Source: a bacterium (GTDB lineage: Bacteria > Bacillota > Clostridia > Christensenellales > Aristaeellaceae). From it: a DNA stretch of 64,000 bases. The stretch lies in NCBI GenBank assembly GCA_004563405.1, contig SFTH01000002.1, positions 85,080 to 149,079 of the forward strand, read 5' to 3'. Numbering within the stretch: position 1 is the first letter of the stretch; every line of letters begins with the position of its first letter. The position numbers and the translations under genes were made by a program. Below the pieces are notes generated by a model. That model did no database searches. It was not told the DNA's origin and worked only from the letters and a program-made list of their open reading frames with translations. Shown in pieces: positions 1 through 6,783 of the stretch.

Positions 1-438
1 ATCCTCTGCGAGCGCGTCCGCACGGCTCAACCGCGCAATCGCGTCCCCATAGGCGTCCAACATGCGGTAGGGCGGATCCAGAAACACCAGATCAAACTTC
101 CTGCCGGACACGCTGGAGATTGCGCTGCGGTAATCCGCCTTGAGGATGAGCGCCCGTTCGTCCAGCGCATCCTTGAGCACGTTTGCCGCGTTGCGGCGTA
201 TCACTTCAATCGCAGCGCGGGCGCTGTCTGAAATCACGGCCCGCGCAGCGCCCCTGCTGAGCGCTTCAAGGGCCAGCGCGCCGGTTCCCCCGAAGAGATC
301 CAGCACCTCGGCGCCCTTGACGCATCCATTCAATATATTGAACAGCGAACCCCTGATTTTATCCGAGGTCGGCCGCGTCTGTTCGCCGGCGGGCGCAAAC
401 AGCGTCCTTCCCCGCGCTTCGCCTGATATAATACGCAT
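1..438 (-). CDS. rsmD: 16S rRNA (guanine966-N2)-methyltransferase RsmD, 3' end outside window
   Basis: The 146 codons present read as the N-terminal part of RsmD, which methylates G966 of 16S rRNA on the assembling 30S subunit using S-adenosylmethionine. The protein opens MRIISGEARG, carries the early TRPTSDKIRGSLFNIL segment (about 22-37) typical of the family, a SAM-binding LDLFGGTGALALEAL loop and the catalytic motif DPPY (in FLDPPYR). The family is about 180-190 residues, so some 40 residues lie beyond the left edge. ATG at 436-438 is the natural start. A promoter sits about 25 bases upstream. Confidence 0.93.
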   Translation of the reverse strand, partial: MRIISGEARGRTLFAPAGEQTRPTSDKIRGSLFNILNGCVKGAEVLDLFGGTGALALEALSRGAARAVISDSARAAIEVIRRNAANVLKDALDERALILKADYRSAISSVSGRKFDLVFLDPPYRMLDAYGDAIARLSRADALAED

Positions 439-463
439 ATCTTCACCTATGATATTTGTCTAA

Positions 464-492
464 ATTATATCACAATTGCCCACGGTTTGCAA
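464..492 (-). promoter_or_regulatory. sigma-A-type promoter of rsmD
   Basis: On the minus strand a TTGCAA -35 box (487-492) and a consensus TATAAT -10 box (464-469) are separated by exactly 17 bases, about 25 bases before the rsmD start codon. Seen directly in sequence; function inferred from consensus. Confidence 0.7.
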
Positions 493-589
493 ACCTTATT
501 TTCGAAATAAATTCAAATTTCTTCATCCCAAGGGATATTTCATCAGAAATTTACCTGATTTACCAGCCCTCGGAGGCTCCAGGGACCCT

Positions 590-1711
590 TCAGAGCTCCA
601 GATCGTCCGCATAGCAGCGCCGCACGCGCGCGGAGAAGCCCAGCATGATCTCGTAGGGTATGGTTCCGGCCAGCGCCGCCAGCTCGTCCGGCGTGATGCG
701 CTCGCCGCCCTGCGCGCCCATGAGCACCACCTCGCTGTCCAAATTTGCCCCGGGAATGTCCGTCACGTCCAGCATCAGCATGTCCATGCACACGTTTCCG
801 GCAATGGGCGCGCGCCGACCGCAGACCAGCGCTTCCGCGCGGTTGCTCAGGATGCGCGGGTAGCCGTCGCCATAGCCGATGGGCACGGTCATGATGCGGC
901 TGTCCCGCCGCGCCACGAAGGTGCGCCCATAGCCCACGCTCTCCCCGGCGGAGATCTCCTGAATGCGCACGGGCCGCGCGCTGAGGGTCTGGGCGTAGCT
1001 AAGCTTCCCCTCGAGGCCCGGAGCGAGGGTTCCGTACAGGCCGATGCCCGCACGGATCATGTCGTACTGAAAGTCTTTTCCGGCCATGGCGGAGGTTGCC
1101 GCCGCGTGGACGACGGGCGCAAAGCCCGCGGCGCGCACCCGCGCCAGCGCTGCGCCGAAGCGCCGGTTCTGCTCCGCCGTGAACGCCGGATCGCTCTCCG
1201 CCGCGCAGAAGTGCGTAAAGATGCCCTCCATCTCCACGTCCGGACAGTCGTTGCGCCAGTGCGCCAGCAGCGCGTCCAGGGCATGGCCGTCCCGAACGCC
1301 GATGCGGGACATGCCCGAATCAATCTTCAGGTGCGCCTTCGCCCGCGCGCCACGCCGCCGGGCCTCGTCCTCGAGCACGTCCAGCATCTCCGGCGCGTAC
1401 ACGGCCTGGGCCGCGTCCGCCGCCACCGCCGCACGCAGCGCGGCCTCTCCGCCGCCGCCCAGAATCAGAACCGGCGCGCGGACGCCTGCGTCGCGCAGCT
1501 GCTGCGCTTCCTCGGCGATGGCCACCGCAAACGCGTCCGCTCCCGCCCGGAGCATCAGGCGCGCCGCCTCCACGCTCCCGTGGCCGTAGGCGTCCGCCTT
1601 CACCACGCACATCATTCGAACCCGCTCGGGTATGTTCTCCCGAATGGCGCACGCATTTTCATACAGCGCGCGCCTGGAGATCATCATCTGGGTCGTCCGC
1701 ATCCGTCGCAC
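590..1711 (-). CDS. alr: Alanine racemase
   Basis: PLP enzyme interconverting L- and D-alanine in the cytoplasm, supplying D-Ala for peptidoglycan. The 373-residue length is normal. The PLP lysine is K38 in VVKADAYGHG, and the second catalytic base is Y261 in SVGYGRTF; GYGDGYPR and NVCMDMLMLD near the C-terminus are family hallmarks. The start is read as GTG at 1711, five bases after an AAGGA ribosome binding site; an in-frame ATG lies at 1702. It is transcribed alone, divergently from the DUF624 gene, from a strong promoter embedded in an inverted repeat. A sporulation-specific alr paralogue cannot be excluded, but the sigma-A-like promoter argues for a vegetative role. Confidence 0.95.
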   Translation of the reverse strand: MRRMRTTQMMISRRALYENACAIRENIPERVRMMCVVKADAYGHGSVEAARLMLRAGADAFAVAIAEEAQQLRDAGVRAPVLILGGGGEAALRAAVAADAAQAVYAPEMLDVLEDEARRRGARAKAHLKIDSGMSRIGVRDGHALDALLAHWRNDCPDVEMEGIFTHFCAAESDPAFTAEQNRRFGAALARVRAAGFAPVVHAAATSAMAGKDFQYDMIRAGIGLYGTLAPGLEGKLSYAQTLSARPVRIQEISAGESVGYGRTFVARRDSRIMTVPIGYGDGYPRILSNRAEALVCGRRAPIAGNVCMDMLMLDVTDIPGANLDSEVVLMGAQGGERITPDELAALAGTIPYEIMLGFSARVRRCYADDLEL

Positions 1712-1770
1712 CCGCTTCCTTCCGTATTTCCGGCCCGCCGGAGGGAATTGCCGCCCGGCAGGTTCCCTAT

Positions 1771-1799
1771 ATTATAATCGCCTTTCGCGCCAATTGCAA
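1771..1799 (-). promoter_or_regulatory. promoter of alr
   Basis: Minus-strand TTGCAA (1794-1799), 17-base spacer and perfect TATAAT (1771-1776). The -35 box lies inside the left arm of the 1791-1829 inverted repeat. The predicted transcript has a leader of about 50 bases before the alr start. Confidence 0.8.
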
Positions 1800-1829
1800 C
1801 CGCATTGCTGCTGCGCGCGGTTGCAATTG
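1791..1829. repeat. 13-bp perfect inverted repeat overlapping both divergent -35 boxes
   Basis: CAATTGCAACCGC (1791-1803) and its exact reverse complement GCGGTTGCAATTG (1817-1829) flank a 13-base spacer. Each arm contains the TTGCAA -35 hexamer of one of the two back-to-back promoters. The symmetry could be a shared operator, or could partly follow from two identical promoters placed head to head; the perfectly matched CCGC/GCGG extension beyond the hexamers favours an operator. Confidence 0.6.
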
Positions 1830-1849
1830 ACAAAAACAGCGTGTATACT
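1821..1849 (+). promoter_or_regulatory. promoter of the DUF624-U32-clostripain operon
   Basis: TTGCAA (1821-1826), 17-base spacer and TATACT (1844-1849) lie about 30 bases upstream of the DUF624 start. The -35 box is within the right arm of the inverted repeat and mirrors the alr promoter. Confidence 0.75.
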
Positions 1850-1877
1850 GAGTGTAACGAAGAATGGAGGTCAGCTC

Positions 1878-2768
1878 ATGGGCAAACGCGGTTTCTTCAG
1901 CAACTATTTCTACGGCCGTCCCGGACAGCGGGACTATACGCAGGCCGATCAGCCCCACAACCGAAAGCAGCTGTTTCAGGAGGTGCTCCGGGCACGCAGA
2001 GGCAATCTGCTGAGCCTGAACCTTCTGTATCTGATCATCTGGATTCCGGCGATTCTGTGGAGCTTTCTGAACCTCGTTCAGCTGAACCTGATCGCCTCGG
2101 GAGGCTCGGACGCATCCCTCGAAAGCCTGACCCTCACCTACCTGCTCCTGCTCTGGCCGATGGTCGCCATCACAGGCCCCTTCAACATGGGCGTGAGCTA
2201 CGTCCTGCGCAACTGGGCGCGGGACGAGCACAGCTTCCTCTTTCTGGACTTCAAGTCCGCCCTGCGGGAAAACTGGAAGCAGGGTCTGCTCTACGGCGCG
2301 ATCAGCGGCGCCGTGCCGCTGACCGTCTACATTTGCGCCTACTTTTACGGCCAGATGGCCGCCCGCTCGCCCCTGTTCTATCTGCCCCTGTTCATCGTCC
2401 TGGCCGCGGCGTTTTTATGGGCGCTCGTCTCGCCCATGCTGCCCACGATGATCGTCACCTACCGCCAGGGCTTCGGCGGCCTCGTGCGTAACGCGCTGCT
2501 GATGACGCTTGCCGCGCTGCCGAAGGCCATCGGCGTGCGCCTGCTCACCCTCGCGCTGCCGCTGTTCCTGTTCGTCTGCGCGCTGGTCGCTCCTACGGTG
2601 CTGCGCTGGGCGGGCCTCGCCGCGCTCCTGCTCTATGCGCTCATCCTTCCCGCCCTCAACAAGCTCATCTGGGCCAGCTATGCAAACGCCCTGTGCGAAA
2701 AATACCTCAACCCGAAGATTGACGGCGCGCGCACAGACATCGGGCTGCACACGGAGGACGACGCATGA
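1878..2768 (+). CDS. DUF624 (YesL-like) multi-pass membrane protein
   Basis: A 296-residue integral membrane protein with about six hydrophobic segments: near 50-70 (LLSLNLLYLIIWIPAIL), 90-110, 150-170, 180-200, 220-245 and 250-270. The opening MGKRGFFSNYFYGRPGQRDY and the FNMGVSYVLRNWARDEHSFL loop resemble the DUF624/YesL family, whose biochemical role is unsettled; some members sit in glycan-use loci. ATG at 1878 follows a GGAGG site and a good promoter. The stop overlaps the next start as ATGA, so the U32 gene is co-transcribed and probably translationally coupled. The function is unknown. Confidence 0.8.
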   Translation: MGKRGFFSNYFYGRPGQRDYTQADQPHNRKQLFQEVLRARRGNLLSLNLLYLIIWIPAILWSFLNLVQLNLIASGGSDASLESLTLTYLLLLWPMVAITGPFNMGVSYVLRNWARDEHSFLFLDFKSALRENWKQGLLYGAISGAVPLTVYICAYFYGQMAARSPLFYLPLFIVLAAAFLWALVSPMLPTMIVTYRQGFGGLVRNALLMTLAALPKAIGVRLLTLALPLFLFVCALVAPTVLRWAGLAALLLYALILPALNKLIWASYANALCEKYLNPKIDGARTDIGLHTEDDA

Positions 2769-4015
2769 GGCCGCAACGCTTTGAGCTGCTCGCCCCCGCG
2801 GGAGATCTGGAGCGGCTGGAGGCCGCGCTGCGCTTCGGTGCGGACGCGGTGTATGTGGGCGGGCCGAAGCTTCAGCTGCGCGCCGGAAGCGTGGGATTTT
2901 CGCCGGAGGCGCTGCATACCGCCGCGCAGACGGTGCACCGCCAGGGAAAGAAACTGTATGTGGCCATGAACGCCTTTGCCGACAACCGCGAGGTGGACGA
3001 GGCCGGGGTCTACGCCCGGGAGCTGCGCGATCTGGGCGCGGACGCGGTCATCGCCTCCGACCTGGGAATCATCGCCGCCGTGCGCCGCGCCGCCCCGGAG
3101 CTGGACGTGCATGTGAGCACCCAGGCGAACTGCCTGAACTTCGGCGCGGCGCAGGTCTATTGCGATCTGGGTGTGAAGCGCGTGGTGCTGGGGCGGGAGA
3201 TGACGCTGGAGCAGATTCGCGAACTGCGCTCGCGCGTGCCGGATTCCCTGGAGCTGGAGGCCTTCGTCCACGGGGCGATGTGCATGTCCTATTCGGGAAG
3301 ATGCATGATCAGCGCCTATCTCACCGGGCGCAGCGCCAACCGAGGCGCGTGCACCCAGTCCTGCCGTTGGAAGTATCACCTGATGGAGGAGACCCGGCCC
3401 GGAGAGTACTTTCCCGTGTTCGAGGATGCGCAGGGAACGACCCTGCTCTCCTCCTTCGATCTGAACTGCCTCTCCTTTCTCGATCAGCTCATGGACGCAG
3501 GCGTCTGCTCCTTCAAGATCGAAGGCCGCATGAAATCCCCCTTCTATGTGGCGACCGTGACCAACGCCTACCGCAGGCGCATCGACAGCCTGCTGCGGGG
3601 CGACGCGGACGCGACCTCGCTCGCGCTGCTGGAGCGGGAGCTCTGCGCCGCCAGCCACCGCCCCTACGCCACCGGCTTCTACTTCGGCGAAATGAAGCGC
3701 CACGCCCCGGACGATGGCGCGTACCTTCAGGACACGGTGTTCGTGGGCGCGGTGCGCGGCGCGGACGGCGGCCGCGTGACGCTGGAGCTGCGCAACCGCA
3801 TCCGCTCGGGAGATCGGATTGAAATTCTCTCCCCCGACAGCCTGGGCCTGAGCTTCGTCGCCCGGGAAATCCGGGACGCGCAGGGCGCGCCCGTCGAGGC
3901 CGCCGTCCGCCCCGGGGAGCTCTATTCCATGGCCTGCGAATGTCCCGTGGCCCCGGGCGACCTGCTGCGGGTGCGCACGGCAGAATCTGAGGAGGGAGGT
4001 GCGCCGGATGCGTAG
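2765..4015 (+). CDS. trhP: U32 family protein, probable tRNA uridine-34 hydroxylation protein TrhP
   Basis: A 416-residue single U32-domain protein. Family members of this size (E. coli YegQ/TrhP, B. subtilis YrrO) are needed for 5-hydroxyuridine formation at tRNA position 34, with prephenate as a source; the older label is collagenase-like peptidase U32. Visible hallmarks are the N-terminal ELLAPAGDLERLEAAL, HVSTQANCLN, FVHGAMCMSYSGRCMIS, the cysteine cluster NRGACTQSCRWKY likely to bind an Fe-S cluster, and SFKIEGRMKSPFYVA. The start overlaps the DUF624 stop (ATGA). The pairing with exported proteins downstream looks incidental. A second, larger U32 protein occurs at 12071. Confidence 0.88.
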   Translation: MRPQRFELLAPAGDLERLEAALRFGADAVYVGGPKLQLRAGSVGFSPEALHTAAQTVHRQGKKLYVAMNAFADNREVDEAGVYARELRDLGADAVIASDLGIIAAVRRAAPELDVHVSTQANCLNFGAAQVYCDLGVKRVVLGREMTLEQIRELRSRVPDSLELEAFVHGAMCMSYSGRCMISAYLTGRSANRGACTQSCRWKYHLMEETRPGEYFPVFEDAQGTTLLSSFDLNCLSFLDQLMDAGVCSFKIEGRMKSPFYVATVTNAYRRRIDSLLRGDADATSLALLERELCAASHRPYATGFYFGEMKRHAPDDGAYLQDTVFVGAVRGADGGRVTLELRNRIRSGDRIEILSPDSLGLSFVAREIRDAQGAPVEAAVRPGELYSMACECPVAPGDLLRVRTAESEEGGAPDA

Positions 4016-4550
4016 AGCGCTGTCTTTTGCGCTGACGCTGCTCCTCTGCGCGCATGCGGCGGCGGAGACACTGCGCATTGAGGACGTGCTGACCCTCGAA
4101 TATCCCGACGAATGGCGCGACTTCGGCGCGGACGACAGCTACGACGAGGAAAACGCTTACTACAACCTCGCCTTCATCGGCGGCGCGGGCGATACGGAGC
4201 TCTGCCTGAGCGTCGATCTCTATTACTACGAAGAATACGCCGACATCCGCCTCTTCTCGGCAAATGAAGCCACCATCGACGACTTCGCCGGATGGCTGCT
4301 GGAGGGCTGCGACGGCACGCTGGAGGCAGTGCGCCGGGTGAGCGATTATCAGATTCCCTTCGTCGTGCTGCGCACCCGGGAGGACGGCGGGACGGTGCTC
4401 AGCGCCGATACCCTGACCAACGGCTGGGACCTCTCCCTGTCCGCCTACGCCTACGCGGATGCGTACAGCGACGCGCTGCGCCCGCTGACGGACGCGGAGT
4501 GCGCGCTCTTTCTGGAGATTCTGGACAGCCTGGAGCCCCTGCCGGACTGA
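4008..4550 (+). CDS. Exported protein of unknown function
   Basis: A 180-residue protein with a clear signal peptide (MRRALSFALTLLLCAHAAAE, cleavage likely after AAA near residue 17) followed by an acidic soluble domain rich in D, E and Y (DDSYDEENAYYNLAF). No family is recognised. ATG at 4008 is chosen because GGAGGGAGG (3991-3999) sits 8 bases before it; a GTG nine bases earlier is less likely. It overlaps the end of the U32 gene by 8 bases and is followed 8 bases later by the clostripain-like gene, so all three are probably one transcript. It could assist or be processed by the neighbouring protease, but nothing in the sequence proves this. Confidence 0.75.
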   Translation: MRRALSFALTLLLCAHAAAETLRIEDVLTLEYPDEWRDFGADDSYDEENAYYNLAFIGGAGDTELCLSVDLYYYEEYADIRLFSANEATIDDFAGWLLEGCDGTLEAVRRVSDYQIPFVVLRTREDGGTVLSADTLTNGWDLSLSAYAYADAYSDALRPLTDAECALFLEILDSLEPLPD

Positions 4551-4558
4551 GGAAACCA

Positions 4559-5869
4559 ATGATGAAGAAATGCCTGATCGCGCTGGCGGCGCTGCTGTTC
4601 GCCACCATCCTTTCTGCCTGCGCTTCCGCAGCGCGAACCAACGTCCTCGTCTACATGAGCGGCTCCGATCTGGAGAGCGAGAGCGCCAGCGGCACGGCGG
4701 ATCTGAACGAAATGGTCGCCGCCGGAATCGACCCCGACGCTGAAGTGACCGTCCTGGTGGAGACCGGCGGCGCGCAGTACTGGCACACGCAGGGCGTGTA
4801 CGCGCGCGCGAACCAGATTCATCGGGTCACGCAGGAGGGCGTCTCCACGCTGAAGACCCTGCCCGCAGCGAGTATGGGATCGGGCGAAACGCTCGCGGCG
4901 TTTCTCGCCTTTGCCCGGGAGAACAATCCCGCGGAGCGGACGCTGCTGGTGCTCTGGGGCCACGGCGACGGGCCCGACGGCGGCGTATGCTTCGACGATC
5001 TCCACGACGACGACGCGCTCACGCCGGAGGAAATCGCCGCCGCGCTCGCGGATGTGGAGGCCGCCGGACAGCGGGTGGAGGCCGTGATTCTGGACGCCTG
5101 CCTGATGAGCTGCGCGGATCTTTTGCACGCCCTCGGCCCCCATACGGACTACATTGTGGCCTCGCAGGCCTCCACCCTGGCCAGCGGCTGCAACTATCGG
5201 GACTGGCTGGGCCTGCTCGCGGACGCGCCGGAGACGGACACCGCCGCGCTGTGCGCCCGCATCGCCCAAAGCTACATCGAAACCACCCGACACGGCGCGT
5301 TTTCCGTCGCCTCCACCATGAGCGTGCTGGACGCCCGCCAATCGGAAGCGGTCTGGCGCGCGGCGGAGGCGCTCTACGCGCGGCTGGATGCGACCCTGCC
5401 CGCGGGCCGGGACGCGCTGTTCGCCGCGCGCGCCGGCGTCACTTCCTTCGGCGAGGAGGACGACGGCGCCGCCAGCAATCTCGTGGACGCAGACCGGCTC
5501 TGCGTCGCCCTTCAGGACATCGCGCCCAAGGAGTGCGCCGCGCTGCGCGCCGCCGTGAAGCGCGCCGTCCTGCTCTGCGAAAGCTCCGGCAAAATGACGG
5601 GCAGGGTCTGTGGACTCTCCCTGTACATGCCCGATGAGAGCGCCGCCCGCTCGTCCTTCCTCTACGCCCACTACCGGCCCAAGCGGCAGGAGAGCGCCTA
5701 CGCCCGTCTGATCCTCTCCATGGCCGATCTGGCGCGAAGCAGCCGCGGCGCTTCCTCCGCCGCACAGCGCACGCCCGCCGTGGACCGCTTCCACATCTGG
5801 CAGGGATTGGGCGCACCGCGTCCCTATGCGGGCGCGCTCTGGGAGGGCCTGGAAGCGCCCTCCACCTGA
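4559..5869 (+). CDS. Clostripain-like (peptidase C11) lipoprotein
   Basis: A 436-residue surface cysteine peptidase. The lipobox LSAC places the lipidated cysteine at residue 21. The family's catalytic dyad is visible: H135 in VLWGHGDG and C181 in ILDACLMS. The fold start NVLVYMSGSDLE (28-39) is typical of C11, which usually cleaves after basic residues and in many members matures by self-cleavage. The length matches compact gut-clostridial C11 proteins rather than full clostripain. The start is ATG at 4559 (ATGATG), with only a weak GAGG site, consistent with coupling to the gene ending at 4550. The following hairpin at 6081-6122 can end the operon. Confidence 0.85.
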   Translation: MMKKCLIALAALLFATILSACASAARTNVLVYMSGSDLESESASGTADLNEMVAAGIDPDAEVTVLVETGGAQYWHTQGVYARANQIHRVTQEGVSTLKTLPAASMGSGETLAAFLAFARENNPAERTLLVLWGHGDGPDGGVCFDDLHDDDALTPEEIAAALADVEAAGQRVEAVILDACLMSCADLLHALGPHTDYIVASQASTLASGCNYRDWLGLLADAPETDTAALCARIAQSYIETTRHGAFSVASTMSVLDARQSEAVWRAAEALYARLDATLPAGRDALFAARAGVTSFGEEDDGAASNLVDADRLCVALQDIAPKECAALRAAVKRAVLLCESSGKMTGRVCGLSLYMPDESAARSSFLYAHYRPKRQESAYARLILSMADLARSSRGASSAAQRTPAVDRFHIWQGLGAPRPYAGALWEGLEAPST

Positions 5870-6080
5870 CGTGCGGTGCGAAGCCTCTTGGCGCATCTCA
5901 CAACTCCGACTGCCTGAGCGACCTTGGCCTGACGTGCGACGCGAAAACGGACGATCGGAGACTGCCCGTCCGGAGACCTCTCACAGGCGCTCTCCTCCTC
6001 CGCCCGCTTCGGACCGCAGCGCGTTGCGCGCACCCCTGCGCCTCCCAGACCCGGCCCATTCCGCTCCGTCCCGAGCGCAT
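5870..6080. other. non-coding stretch with an 18-base imperfect direct repeat
   Basis: No supported gene. The sequence CCTGACGTGCGGTGCGAA (5865-5882, overlapping the preceding stop) recurs with two mismatches at 5928-5945. No promoter or structured RNA is recognised. Confidence 0.5.
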
Positions 6081-6122
6081 AAAAAAACCGGGGCTGTCCC
6101 ACCTGAGACAGCCCCTTTTTTA
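6081..6122. terminator. bidirectional intrinsic terminator
   Basis: Stem GGGGCTGT (6090-6097) / ACAGCCCC (6108-6115) is flanked by seven A residues on the left and six T residues on the right. It can stop both the clostripain operon (+) and the spore-protein genes (-). Confidence 0.9.
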
Positions 6123-6142
6123 TGCGCTCCGGGAAGCGGCGC

Positions 6143-6346
6143 TTAGCCCTTGCCGCCCATGGCGCGCTCCTGCGCCTCGATCATCTTGCGGACCATGTTG
6201 CCGCCGATGTGACCTGCGTCCTTGGAGCTCAGGTTGCCGTTGTAGTCCTTGTTCAGGGTGATGCCCAGCTCGTTTGCAACTTCCTGCTTCATGTTGGCCA
6301 TGGCCTGACGGGCCTCGGGCACGTTGATCGAATTGCTGTTCTTCAT
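6143..6346 (-). CDS. Alpha/beta-type small acid-soluble spore protein
   Basis: A 67-residue SASP that coats and protects DNA in the dormant spore and is degraded at germination by the GPR protease. It has the family signatures: an ELGITL segment containing the GPR cleavage site, followed by NGNLSSKDAGHIGGNMVRKMI, the DNA-binding C-terminal motif. ATG at 6346 follows an AAGGAG ribosome binding site. It lies 65 bases downstream of a second SASP gene in the same direction. SASP genes are normally driven by the forespore factor sigma-G; I could not find a convincing sigma-G promoter. This is direct evidence that the organism forms endospores or descends from a spore-former. Confidence 0.95.
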   Translation of the reverse strand: MKNSNSINVPEARQAMANMKQEVANELGITLNKDYNGNLSSKDAGHIGGNMVRKMIEAQERAMGGKG

Positions 6347-6411
6347 TTTGCGAATCTCCTTTATCCCGCGCCTGTCGCGCGGCGCTTTGATCCCGACTGA
6401 ACGCTCCGTTC

Positions 6412-6594
6412 TCAGGTGGAGCTGTGCTGACGCTGATAATCCTCGACCATGCGGCGAACCATCTGACCGCCGATGTGGCCTGCGTCCTTGGAGCTCAGGT
6501 TGCCGTTGTAACCCTTGACCAGGTTCACGCCCAGCTCGCGGGCAACTTCGAACTTCATGTTCTCCAGTGCGGACTTGCTCTCGTTGTACTGCAT
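6412..6594 (-). CDS. Alpha/beta-type small acid-soluble spore protein (second copy)
   Basis: A 60-residue paralogue of the adjacent SASP. It shares the ELGVNL protease-site region and the GNLSSKDAGHIGGQMVRRMV DNA-binding motif but has a different N-terminus (MQYNESKSALENMK) and C-terminus. A strong GAGGTGAG ribosome binding site precedes ATG at 6594. The coding strands of the two genes are nearly identical over the conserved motif, suggesting tandem duplication. It is probably transcribed with or just before the 6143-6346 gene during late sporulation in the forespore. Confidence 0.95.
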   Translation of the reverse strand: MQYNESKSALENMKFEVARELGVNLVKGYNGNLSSKDAGHIGGQMVRRMVEDYQRQHSST

Positions 6595-6691
6595 GCTCTC
6601 TCACCTCCTCGCTTCAGTCTGATCGTATTTTGGCCGTGAGAGATTCTTTTACTACTGGAAATCATCGCCTGGTAAACATTTGCGCGACATG

Positions 6692-6733
6692 AAAAAAAGC
6701 GCGCCCCGGCGCTTATTCTGCCGGTCGGCGCGC
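6692..6733 (-). terminator. intrinsic terminator after recG
   Basis: Read on the minus strand, GGCGCGC/GCGCGCC arms (6727-6733 and 6699-6705) form a stem followed by seven T residues (6692-6698). It ends the recG transcript before the SASP genes. Confidence 0.75.
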
Positions 6734-6783
6734 AAAAATAAACCGCAGCCGGCGCACCGGGAGCGATTTATTTTTCATCGATT

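Noticed and set aside
476..1777. A 433-codon plus-strand frame
   Set aside because: Lies opposite alr, whose catalytic residues and promoter are intact.
1827..1849. TTGACA at 1827 as the -35 box of the DUF624 promoter
   Set aside because: It is only 11 bases from the TATACT -10 box; TTGCAA at 1821 has the correct 17-base spacing.
5826..6146. Overlapping short frames on both strands in the clostripain-SASP gap
   Set aside because: No ribosome binding site, low-complexity translations, and overlap with a strong terminator.
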